Source: Pseudoalteromonas shioyasakiensis
GTDB taxonomy: Bacteria; Pseudomonadota; Gammaproteobacteria; Enterobacterales; Alteromonadaceae
DNA length: 64,000 bases
Direction: 5' to 3'
Assembly: GCA_013391845.1 (NCBI GenBank)
Contig: CP058414.1
Location: 3,567,286 to 3,631,285, forward strand
Program-made: the position numbers and the translations under genes
Shown: positions 1-7,053 of the stretch, piece after piece
Layout: every line of letters begins with the position of its first letter
Numbering within the stretch: position 1 is the stretch's first letter
Notes under the pieces: model-generated
Told to the model about the DNA's origin: nothing
What the model saw: the letters and a program-made list of their open reading frames with translations, nothing else
Databases searched by the model: none

Positions 1-128
1 CCACGCCTTTAGTCGCAGAGCATATCGAGTGGGCACTTGCTCAACAAAAAAATAAGCGCCAGTTAAAGCTTCGTAAAACTGCGCGCTTAATTCGTATTGT
101 TGAAAAAGGTCTGCCAAGAGATGCTTGA
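1..128 (+). CDS. C-terminal tail of an unidentified protein (partial)
   Basis: An open frame enters from the left edge (first full codon at position 3) and stops with TGA at 126-128, giving about 41 residues. The tail is very basic and helical, with EHIEWALAQQ near its start and many Arg/Lys after it. The Trp followed by a basic helix vaguely resembles the C-terminus of YdeI/OmpD-associated proteins, but this is a weak impression and the upstream part is missing. It converges on the receiver gene that ends at 143, with no clear terminator between them. Confidence 0.5.
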   Translation, partial: TPLVAEHIEWALAQQKNKRQLKLRKTARLIRIVEKGLPRDA

Positions 129-142
129 TAGCTAGCTTTACT

Positions 143-1270
143 CTATCGTTTTAATAATTGCGATAGGTCATTCTCAATCTCTTTAAAAGCCGCTTTTACG
201 CCTTTAACCGACTCTTCACGGGCCACTGAGTTTTGAATGGTTTCGTCGACCTTTTGGTAGATAAACACCTCCTGATCTTCATCTAAGCCCATAGTCGGTA
301 TACGTTGCTCTAAATCTTCTTGAAGCTGCTTAAAAATCGCTTCGTTATTGATACGGTTTTCGTTTAAAAGCTCAATCAAGCCAGTAAATTTACTATGCAC
401 CTTACTCACGGCATCATTCAATTGTTGTTGCTGCTCAAGGAGCTCTTTTTTTGTAATAATCGCTTTAAGCTGCTGCTCAGTAACACTCACTAAAAAGCAA
501 ATATGATCTCGAATTCGACCGTGTTTATCTGGATCTTGCTCCGGCATGTTCAAGATAAGCAAACTAATCATTTCATAGTTAACTAAAATCCGATTTGAGA
601 ACTCATGCAAACGCCCTTTACTTTTCAGCATTTCAAACAGCTCAATCACAATTGGCGAACACACACCCGACACCGAAAAATGTAATATTTCATTATGTAA
701 CCGAAACTCAACGTTACTTTGCAACTCAAATGCGCTTAGGCAATTTAAAAAGGCTCTACCGAGTTCTTGTTCATTATCAATCGAGCCTATATGCTCTATA
801 TAGTTAACAATTTGACCCATTTCGCTGCTATTTGCCATAGCATTAAATGCAGTTGAAGTCGCATCTTCAACTTGCTGTTCTAGCGATTCTTTTTCAATCA
901 GCACTTGATTTAAATGCTGTAGCTTAAGCTTGAGCTCATTATGGCTAAATGGCTTCACAATGTAGTCTTCTGCTCCGACGGAGTAGCCTTCCATGCGCTC
1001 CTCAACAGTGCCTCTGGCTGAGACAAACATCACAATAATTTTTTGCGTATTAGGGTTTTCTTTCAGCTTACGGCATACGTCATAACCACTCATTTGTGGC
1101 ATACTCACATCAAGTAAAATCACTTGTGGGTCGAACTTCTCTACGACTTCTAAACATTCAGGGCCGCTATTAACCATTTTCAACTCAAATTCAAGATCCT
1201 CTAAGATCTCTTCAATTATCTCTAAATTAAATGGTTCATCATCTACCGCTAAAATACGTTTCAAGGCCAT
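143..1270 (-). CDS. Response regulator with N-terminal receiver and uncharacterised C-terminal domain
   Basis: The 375-residue protein begins with a complete CheY-like receiver: acidic pair at D10-D11, phosphoacceptor D54 in LLDVSMP, and the conserved Lys106 in YIVKPFS. A coiled-coil linker (about 115-135) follows. The rest (about 140-375) has no DNA-binding or GGDEF/EAL motif that I recognise, is rich in Glu/Gln helices, and looks like a signalling or oligomerisation domain. It lies 19 bp downstream of the hybrid histidine kinase on the same strand, so the two are probably co-transcribed and the kinase is the likely phosphodonor. The output is unknown; it may work by protein-protein contact. 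Confidence 0.85.
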   Translation of the reverse strand: MALKRILAVDDEPFNLEIIEEILEDLEFELKMVNSGPECLEVVEKFDPQVILLDVSMPQMSGYDVCRKLKENPNTQKIIVMFVSARGTVEERMEGYSVGAEDYIVKPFSHNELKLKLQHLNQVLIEKESLEQQVEDATSTAFNAMANSSEMGQIVNYIEHIGSIDNEQELGRAFLNCLSAFELQSNVEFRLHNEILHFSVSGVCSPIVIELFEMLKSKGRLHEFSNRILVNYEMISLLILNMPEQDPDKHGRIRDHICFLVSVTEQQLKAIITKKELLEQQQQLNDAVSKVHSKFTGLIELLNENRINNEAIFKQLQEDLEQRIPTMGLDEDQEVFIYQKVDETIQNSVAREESVKGVKAAFKEIENDLSQLLKR

Positions 1271-1289
1271 AATTATCTCTTCCCTTTTA

Positions 1290-3281
1290 TTAATTGATCG
1301 ATATAGATTGCTGCTCGTTTGCCAAGTGTTGCGGCAAGTCTATTTCTAAGGGTAACCGCACCAAAATAGTGGCGCCCCCGTACTCATTGTTACTTGCCGA
1401 AATAGTGCCTTGATGTAAGGCTACAAATTCACGACAAATAGCTAATCCAAGCCCGGTGCCTCCCGCACCACTGTTGGTTTTACTGCTTTGCTCAAACTTA
1501 GCAAAAATCTTTTCGAGCTCTTGTTCAGGAATACCTATTCCTCGGTCAATAACAGCGATTTCGGCCATCTGCTCATTGACCGCTAAACTAATATCAATTT
1601 CACTATTCGGTTCACTAAATTTCAGTGCATTACCTATCAAGTTACGCATAATTTGGTTCACTTGTTCTTCGTCGCAATCAAGCACAATACCTTGTTCAAA
1701 ACCTATCGGCCGAATTGCTATATTTCTTTCAAGGGCTGTGCCTGACACATCATCAATACTAGTTTTTATAATATTGCTTAAGTTATGCTTTTGCGGATTG
1801 AACGGGAATTTCCCGACATCAAGTTTCGATAGATCGAGCAAGTTATTTAGAAGCGACAATAATCGTTCACCACTTTGCTCAATTCTCGATAGGTATTTGT
1901 TTAACTTGTCTTTACTTAAATCGTCGTTGGCAACCTTATCAAGCCCAAACCGAGCAAAGCTAAGAATTGAATGCATGGGGGTTCTTAGCTCATGAGACAT
2001 ATTAGCCAAAAACTCAGATTTACTATGGCTTGCTGCTTCAGCAACATTTTTAGCATGCTCTAGCTGTGCGGTACGTGCTTTAACCTCTTCTTCAAGTAAG
2101 TCTTTAGCTTCAACGAGTAAATCTTCTTTCTCTTTAAGGTGCGTTACATTTTTAAAGATCACCGCTAATGCTATTTCACCATGATGATCAATTTCGTTAA
2201 ACGAGCCAACTAAAGGTACCTCGCTGCCGTTTTTCTTGAGTAGTCGCAAGTCACAACTAAACTGACGGTTCTTATTTAAAGTCGCGATCTTATCTTTAAT
2301 TCGCTCAGTTGAAGCAACATCAAAAAACTCAAATACCGAGCAATTCTCAAACTCTTTTAACGGTTTTTCAAAAAGCAGCTCACAGGCGTCGTTAGTTTCT
2401 ATAACCTTACCACCGCGTTCAAATAAAATAATGGCATCTGGGGTATGTTTAAAAATGACCCGAAGTAAACTGTCTTTTTCAATGAGTGCATCAACGGTAT
2501 TTTGCAAACGCTCAACTAATTCAGTGTTGTGGCGTCTTAATAATTCGGTTTGCCAAAGTTTATGTACTGATTGCAATAAACTATTATCATCAACCGGCTT
2601 AATAAGAACATCTTCCACCCCTTGGCGAATAGCCGCTACCATTGAGACTTGGTCAGGCTTTGAGGTATAAAGCAAGCAACGACTATTTGGCTGATGTGTT
2701 TTGAGCTTATTAAAGAGCTCAAGGCCTGTACCATTAGGAAAAGTAAAATCGCTGATGAGTAAATCAATATTGTGCTCTTTAAAAACATCCAGAGCTGATG
2801 CTGTGTTATCTGCGGTGTAAGTTTTAATATGTGCCCCTTTGAGATTTAGGGCAACTTGAGCCAAACGTTCTGCGCTATGGTCAACAAGAAGTACTGTAGG
2901 AAGTTGAAGAATATTGTTACTTTCTAACTCAAGCACCCCCTCTAATAAAGAGCTAATTTCTTTATTTGCAAAAAAGGGGTAAATCACCACAGCATTAGGT
3001 AACAAGCGATTTACTTCACTAAAATGTTCAAGTAAATCACTACGCTGCGCTTTAGGCGCTAACAGCAAGAAGTGCTCTTGTGAGAATACCCCCATTAGCG
3101 TTTTAATAACTGTGGTTGGCACACCATGAGACGCAGCCACAAGATCAAAGTCTTGCTCTAAAACAGCATCATCGACCATTGCAAAATGTAATAGCTCAAC
3201 CCTACAACCAATGAGCTCAAGTAGAACCTTGACCCGCATTGCTAAAACACTATTGCTATCAACAATTAAAATTCTTCGCAC
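1290..3281 (-). CDS. Hybrid sensor histidine kinase (pseudo-REC, REC, PAS, HisKA, HATPase_c)
   Basis: The 663-residue protein has no membrane segment, so it should be a cytoplasmic kinase. Residues 1-115 have a receiver fold (MRRILIVDSNS) but the phosphoacceptor position reads DLVAASHG, so the Asp is absent. Residues 128-245 form a second receiver with an intact site (Asp178 in ISDFTFP, Lys228 in LIKP). A PAS domain (about 270-385) and a short coiled coil follow. HisKA has His430 in NMSHELRTPM. The ATPase domain shows the N box (NLIGNALKF), G1 box (DRGIGIPE) and G2 box (GTGLGLAI). Receivers placed before the kinase core, with none after it, are unusual for hybrids. It is the first gene of a two-gene unit with the response regulator 19 bp downstream. 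Confidence 0.9.
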   Translation of the reverse strand: MRRILIVDSNSVLAMRVKVLLELIGCRVELLHFAMVDDAVLEQDFDLVAASHGVPTTVIKTLMGVFSQEHFLLLAPKAQRSDLLEHFSEVNRLLPNAVVIYPFFANKEISSLLEGVLELESNNILQLPTVLLVDHSAERLAQVALNLKGAHIKTYTADNTASALDVFKEHNIDLLISDFTFPNGTGLELFNKLKTHQPNSRCLLYTSKPDQVSMVAAIRQGVEDVLIKPVDDNSLLQSVHKLWQTELLRRHNTELVERLQNTVDALIEKDSLLRVIFKHTPDAIILFERGGKVIETNDACELLFEKPLKEFENCSVFEFFDVASTERIKDKIATLNKNRQFSCDLRLLKKNGSEVPLVGSFNEIDHHGEIALAVIFKNVTHLKEKEDLLVEAKDLLEEEVKARTAQLEHAKNVAEAASHSKSEFLANMSHELRTPMHSILSFARFGLDKVANDDLSKDKLNKYLSRIEQSGERLLSLLNNLLDLSKLDVGKFPFNPQKHNLSNIIKTSIDDVSGTALERNIAIRPIGFEQGIVLDCDEEQVNQIMRNLIGNALKFSEPNSEIDISLAVNEQMAEIAVIDRGIGIPEQELEKIFAKFEQSSKTNSGAGGTGLGLAICREFVALHQGTISASNNEYGGATILVRLPLEIDLPQHLANEQQSISIN

Positions 3282-3381
3282 AGTAGACTAGACTCGCTTA
3301 ATAATAAATACCTATTTTAGCGTAGCCTAAAATCGCAATGGGTCACAATTTGTACCGCATTTTTTATTAGCTTTTAACGAA

Positions 3382-3873
3382 TTAACTGTCTAAACGCTTA
3401 CCTAAAATTGTCAGACTGTATGCTTTATTATCCATAATCGCAATCTCAGGAAGTTCTCCCCAGACCTTGTAATTAAAACGATTAAACAGATTTATGCTTG
3501 GTAGATTATGACTAAAAATAAAGGCCAACAAAACCTTAATGCCGAGCGTTTTTGCATGGTGTTCTGAAAATGTAAGCAATTGTTTTCCAAGCCCCTGCCC
3601 TTGAGCTTGTTGTGTGATATAAATGCTAATTTCAACAGTACCATCATAGGCTGGGCGGCCATAAAAAGACTTATAGCTTAACCAAGCGAGCACTTTACCT
3701 TGTTGCTCAAAAACAAAGATCGGTCTTTTTTCTGTGTGACTTTCAAACCAAGCTTGTTTGTCTGCAACCGATACCTCTTCTGTATCTGCGGTTACCATAC
3801 GCCCAGGAATGGTCTCGTTATAAATAGCGACTATGTCAGTTAAATCGTTTTGTGTTGCTTTTCGAATCGTCAT
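3382..3873 (-). CDS. GNAT family N-acetyltransferase (phosphinothricin acetyltransferase-like)
   Basis: This 163-residue single-domain protein opens with IRKATQNDLTDIVAIYNETI, typical of the PAT/YncA-like GNAT subgroup. The acetyl-CoA pyrophosphate loop (motif A, consensus Q/R-x-x-G-x-G/A) is visible as QAQGQGLGKQLL, after the beta-strand ISIYI. The C-terminal half (SINLFNRFNYKVWGEL) is motif B. The substrate cannot be read from sequence; relatives acetylate amino groups of amino-acid analogues such as methionine sulfone or phosphinothricin. It is a single gene on the minus strand, divergent from the glutathione peroxidase, with a 75-bp shared promoter region. Confidence 0.85.
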   Translation of the reverse strand: MTIRKATQNDLTDIVAIYNETIPGRMVTADTEEVSVADKQAWFESHTEKRPIFVFEQQGKVLAWLSYKSFYGRPAYDGTVEISIYITQQAQGQGLGKQLLTFSEHHAKTLGIKVLLAFIFSHNLPSINLFNRFNYKVWGELPEIAIMDNKAYSLTILGKRLDS

Positions 3874-3948
3874 AAATAGCTGAAATTAAATGATCACTTT
3901 GCCGCATATTAGCGTATATTCAACACAAATAACTAGCGGGAAATAACT

Positions 3949-4524
3949 ATGTATAAATATGCCTTGTTACTTGCAGCAGGCCTAATAACAACAAACCTTG
4001 CAGCACAAACCACTGAAGCCGCAGAAGCGCCTAAAGCAAGCAGCCAATGTGACGATTTCACCAATGTTACGATGAGGAAATTGCGTTCGAAAGAGTCTAT
4101 TAATTTTTGCGAATTCAAAAACAAACCACTTTTAATCGTCAATACCGCAAGTAATTGTGGCTTTACAGGTCAATTTGAAGGCTTAGAAGCTCTCCATAAG
4201 GAATACAAAGACCAGGGCTTAGTTGTATTGGGTTTTCCATCTGATGACTTTTTCCAAGAAGAAGACGATGAAAAAGACACTGCAAAAGTATGTTTCATCA
4301 ATTATGGGGTGACTTTTAATATGTTGGCTACCAGTGCCGTTCGCGGAAGTGATGCAAACCCCATATTCAAACATTTAAACGAAGTTACAAGCTCACCTAA
4401 CTGGAACTTTTACAAATACTTAGTGTCTGCAGATCGTAAGACAGTGCAGCGCTTTAACAGTAAAACCAAGCCACAATCGCAGACTTTACGCGATGCAATT
4501 GAAGCTGAGCTGACTGCAAAATAA
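3949..4524 (+). CDS. Exported glutathione peroxidase family protein
   Basis: The 191-residue protein has an N-terminal signal peptide (basic MYK, hydrophobic ALLLAAGLITTNLAA, likely cleavage near AAQ), unlike the cytoplasmic BtuE type. The thioredoxin-fold core shows the GPx signature LLIVNTASNCGFTGQ with catalytic Cys70, the second motif LGFPSDDF, and WNFYKYLV near the C-terminus. The bacterial form has Cys rather than selenocysteine, and such enzymes usually draw electrons from thioredoxin-like partners. Residues 22-35 after the signal are a low-complexity Ala/Glu/Lys linker. It probably reduces peroxides in the periplasm. Transcription is monocistronic or runs on to ppiC 72 bp downstream. 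Confidence 0.88.
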   Translation: MYKYALLLAAGLITTNLAAQTTEAAEAPKASSQCDDFTNVTMRKLRSKESINFCEFKNKPLLIVNTASNCGFTGQFEGLEALHKEYKDQGLVVLGFPSDDFFQEEDDEKDTAKVCFINYGVTFNMLATSAVRGSDANPIFKHLNEVTSSPNWNFYKYLVSADRKTVQRFNSKTKPQSQTLRDAIEAELTAK

Positions 4525-4596
4525 ATTTAATTTTTCGTTCGGTAAATATTGAACTAAACTAGTAATTTAATACTAAAACACACATTAGGAGATGTT

Positions 4597-4878
4597 ATGG
4601 CAGTAGCCAGTGCAAGACACATTCTCGTAGACAGTGAAGCTCACTGTTTAGATTTAAAACAGCAAATTGAGCAAGGAGCTGACTTTGCAGAACTTGCTCG
4701 TGCTCATTCTAATTGCCCATCAGGTCAAGATGGCGGTGCATTAGGTGAGTTTGGCCCTGGCATGATGGTTCCTGAATTCGACAAAGTCGTATTCTCTGCA
4801 CCAATTAACCAAGTACAAGGTCCAGTGCAAACCCAGTTTGGTTATCACCTTCTAGAAGTAACAAGCCGTACTGACTAA
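4597..4878 (+). CDS. ppiC: Peptidyl-prolyl cis-trans isomerase C (parvulin)
   Basis: At 93 residues this matches the length of E. coli PpiC, a single cytoplasmic parvulin domain without signal peptide. Parvulin motifs are present: ARHILV at the start, the GADFAELARAHSNCPS helix, GGALGEFGPGMMVPEFD, and the closing PVQTQFGYHLLEV strand. It catalyses cis-trans isomerisation of prolyl bonds. A good Shine-Dalgarno (AGGAGA) precedes the ATG. It is followed closely by an intrinsic terminator. Confidence 0.95.
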   Translation: MAVASARHILVDSEAHCLDLKQQIEQGADFAELARAHSNCPSGQDGGALGEFGPGMMVPEFDKVVFSAPINQVQGPVQTQFGYHLLEVTSRTD

Positions 4879-4894
4879 TTTACAAATTGATTTC

Positions 4895-4923
4895 AAAAAG
4901 CCGCTTCACAGCGGCTTTTTTTT
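4895..4923 (+). terminator. Intrinsic terminator after ppiC
   Basis: An AAGCCGC/GCGGCTT stem with a short TTCACA loop is followed by a run of eight T. It lies 17 bp after the ppiC stop. Confidence 0.9.
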
Positions 4924-4938
4924 GCAAAGGATACCATC

Positions 4939-5517
4939 ATGCAATTACTAGGCTCGACCACATCACCTTTTGTGCGCCGTATTCGAATTTGGGCGGCACT
5001 TAATAACCTACCTATTGATTTTATTAATTTGGATATTTTCTCTGAGCAAGACAGACAAACCATGATTGCCCACAACCCTGCCAGAAAAATTCCTGTATTA
5101 ATCGACCATGATTTTACCTTATGTGATTCCAACTCAATTATTCGCTACTTGCTCGAGAAAGCTGATCAGCCGTTACTTAGCTGGCAGCAAGAGAACTATT
5201 TAACCATTATCAATGCCTGCAATGATTCACTGGTAGAAATTTTACTTTGTCAGCGTTCAGGGTTTGATACCAACAGCGACAAACTATTTTTTAATTTACA
5301 GAATGAACGAATTGTTGAAACATTAGCCTATTTAAATAGTCATTTATCAGAGCCAGTATTTAAAAGCTGTGAATACCTCAACATCAGTTTATACTGCTTG
5401 CTAGATTGGATCCGCTTCCGTGAATTAACTGATTTTAGCCAACTAAAAAACTTAGTTGATTTTTATCATAAATTCGCCGACAAAGCGGCGGTACAACAAA
5501 CAGATCCACGAATATAA
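4939..5517 (+). CDS. Glutathione S-transferase-like protein
   Basis: The 192-residue protein begins with a thioredoxin-like GST N-domain: MQLLGSTTSPFVRRIRI, then NPARKIPVLIDHDF with the cis-Pro of the VPvL-type motif, and LCDSNSIIRYLLE, the glutathione gamma-Glu binding segment normally written E-S-x-x-I. The Glu is replaced by Asp. The C-terminal half is an all-helical GST-C-like domain but short. There is no active-site Cys, and Ser/Thr at 6-8 may serve. The substrate is unknown. It follows the ppiC terminator by 15 bp and precedes the DUF2750-type gene by 17 bp, likely as one unit. Confidence 0.8.
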   Translation: MQLLGSTTSPFVRRIRIWAALNNLPIDFINLDIFSEQDRQTMIAHNPARKIPVLIDHDFTLCDSNSIIRYLLEKADQPLLSWQQENYLTIINACNDSLVEILLCQRSGFDTNSDKLFFNLQNERIVETLAYLNSHLSEPVFKSCEYLNISLYCLLDWIRFRELTDFSQLKNLVDFYHKFADKAAVQQTDPRI

Positions 5518-5534
5518 AGATAAGGGTTACGCAA

Positions 5535-5885
5535 ATGAGCGATATCGAAATTGAATCAGAATTAGTTAGCTTTGTAGAAAAAGTTCGTTTGAACGAATCT
5601 ATGTGGGCACTGGGTGCCGAAGATGGTGGTTTTGTTGTCTGTGAATCAAACCAATTTAGCGACACAGATGTGCTATTACTTTGGGGCACTGAAGACGCTG
5701 CAAAAGCACAATGTAAAGATGAGTGGCAAGACTATACGCCCGTTGAAATTGGCCTAGACGAATTTCTTGATGAGTGGGTTGAAGACCTTAACGAAGATGA
5801 TGCACTTGTGGGTTTAAACTGGAACGATGATCAAGTTTGCGTTGAAATCGAACCGGTTGGTCTAGCTAAAGCGCTTTGTGATTAA
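5535..5885 (+). CDS. DUF2750-type conserved protein
   Basis: This small acidic protein (116 residues) has the pattern ESMWALGAEDGGFVVC followed by a strongly acidic C-terminal half (DEFLDEWVEDLNEDDALVGLNW). The early W-A-L and the late hydrophobic/acidic strand suggest the DUF2750 family, whose members are of this size; function is unknown. The family assignment is from memory. It is 17 bp downstream of the GST-like gene and followed by a perfect hairpin. Confidence 0.7.
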   Translation: MSDIEIESELVSFVEKVRLNESMWALGAEDGGFVVCESNQFSDTDVLLLWGTEDAAKAQCKDEWQDYTPVEIGLDEFLDEWVEDLNEDDALVGLNWNDDQVCVEIEPVGLAKALCD

Positions 5886-5904
5886 TAGCAATCCTTAGTC
5901 TTAC

Positions 5905-5936
5905 AACGACACTGCTACTTTTATAGCAGTGTCGTT
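5905..5936 (+). terminator. Perfect 12-bp hairpin after the DUF2750-type gene
   Basis: AACGACACTGCT (5905-5916) and AGCAGTGTCGTT (5925-5936) pair perfectly around an 8-nt loop, 20 bp after the stop codon. No T-run follows, so it may be a weak intrinsic terminator, a 3'-end stabiliser or a factor-assisted terminator. Confidence 0.55.
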
Positions 5937-5955
5937 AAGCTGGAAACTTGATACT

Positions 5956-6220
5956 TATACCCAAACCTCCTCAAGATGCAGAATTCAGCGTTTCACAGGT
6001 GCTTAATATCAAGGCGTTACTTTGCAACAATGGCAGTCCCTTTTAAAAAGTAACAACGATGAGAGTAAGTGCCTGTGAAGCGCCCGAAGGGTTGGTTTAA
6101 AAGCGATTTATACTGCGTTATTGATTTTAACAATAGAACCACTATTACTTGCAATCAATGCCTTGCCTAAATCGCTTTTAATTCCAACTGAAACTCGCAT
6201 CTTGAGGAGGTTTGGGTATA
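5956..6220. mobile_element. MITE-like element with perfect 24-bp terminal inverted repeats
   Basis: Positions 5956-5979 and 6197-6220 are exact reverse complements over 24 bp (outer end TATACCCAAACC, inner end CAAGATGC). The outermost TATA could be two TA target duplications around 22-bp repeats that start TACCC, as expected for an IS630/Tc1-mariner type insertion. Inside are two further hairpins. Arms 5988-6005 and 6066-6083 match at 15 of 18, and all three mismatches are G-U compatible in a plus-strand RNA. Arms 6098-6110 and 6168-6180 are perfect over 13 bp. There is no coding capacity. This element fills most of the 378-bp gap between the DUF2750-type gene and the recombinase-like gene. 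Confidence 0.8.
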
Positions 6221-6263
6221 TCAGGTATACTCTTCGACACATCTTTATTATCAAGGTATTAGG

Positions 6264-6941
6264 TTGAAGTCCCATCTTGGCCGTAGGCCCTTTTCGGCTA
6301 TGGAATTACATACCCTATATAATGGTTACATTTACGGTGATCAGCGTTTGGTGCGTGAACAAGCTAAGCACTGGCACTTTTGGCTTCCTTTATTTGCCTA
6401 CTACACCGGTGCATACAGTGATGAAATTGGCCATTTAACCCTTGATAATATTGTCACCCTAGATGGTGTCCGCTGCTTTGATTTTCATACTCATGGCAAG
6501 ATAAAGCCCCGCTATGTGCCTATCCACAATGCATTACTCGATGCAGGACTTAACCAATACTTAAGCTATTTAAGCGAACAAAACCAGCAACGGCTGATGT
6601 TTGATTTACCTGCTAAATCAGGTCGCTATAGCGAAAAAGTGCGTATTTGGTTTTCTGGTGAAGGTGAACGCGCTGGTTATTTACAAAAATGCGCTATTCC
6701 CAGTGTTGATCAACAAGGTATGAAAACTGCGATTAGTAGCTTACGACTTAACTTTGAACAACAAGTTCGCATTCACGCACTGCAAGCCAACTGTAAAGAC
6801 GCCTTTAACTACTTACTTGGTTTTAAAGATTACAATGAGCAACGCTTTATTGATATGCAGTTATTAAATACCGTGCTACAAAATGTGCGACAAATAAACC
6901 CACAACTGCATTGGCAACGTTTCATCGACCGCCATAATTAG
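6264..6941 (+). CDS. Degenerate tyrosine recombinase (integrase)-like protein
   Basis: The 225 residues resemble the catalytic half of phage-type integrases. RRPFSAMELHTLY matches the usual lead-in, and WLPLFAYYTGAYSDEIGHL occupies the ArgI box, but the catalytic Arg is Tyr. GKIKPRYVPIHNALL resembles the beta-hairpin and P-H segment. SSLRLNF sits where HxLR would be, keeping the Arg but not the His. No convincing Tyr nucleophile motif follows. The start used is TTG; an ATG lies at 6300. The SAM-like N-terminal domain is absent, and the frame stays open upstream to 6192, through the right repeat of the MITE. It is probably a domesticated or decaying recombinase and unlikely to recombine DNA. 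Confidence 0.6.
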   Translation: MKSHLGRRPFSAMELHTLYNGYIYGDQRLVREQAKHWHFWLPLFAYYTGAYSDEIGHLTLDNIVTLDGVRCFDFHTHGKIKPRYVPIHNALLDAGLNQYLSYLSEQNQQRLMFDLPAKSGRYSEKVRIWFSGEGERAGYLQKCAIPSVDQQGMKTAISSLRLNFEQQVRIHALQANCKDAFNYLLGFKDYNEQRFIDMQLLNTVLQNVRQINPQLHWQRFIDRHN

Positions 6942-7053
6942 CTGACAAACTTTGTTACTAACTATTTATTACTGTTCAAATTAAAACCTGATAGCATGGT
7001 GATTCGCCCCTCATAGCAGGTGCCTTTCTAACAACAAAAAATCAGGGATACTT

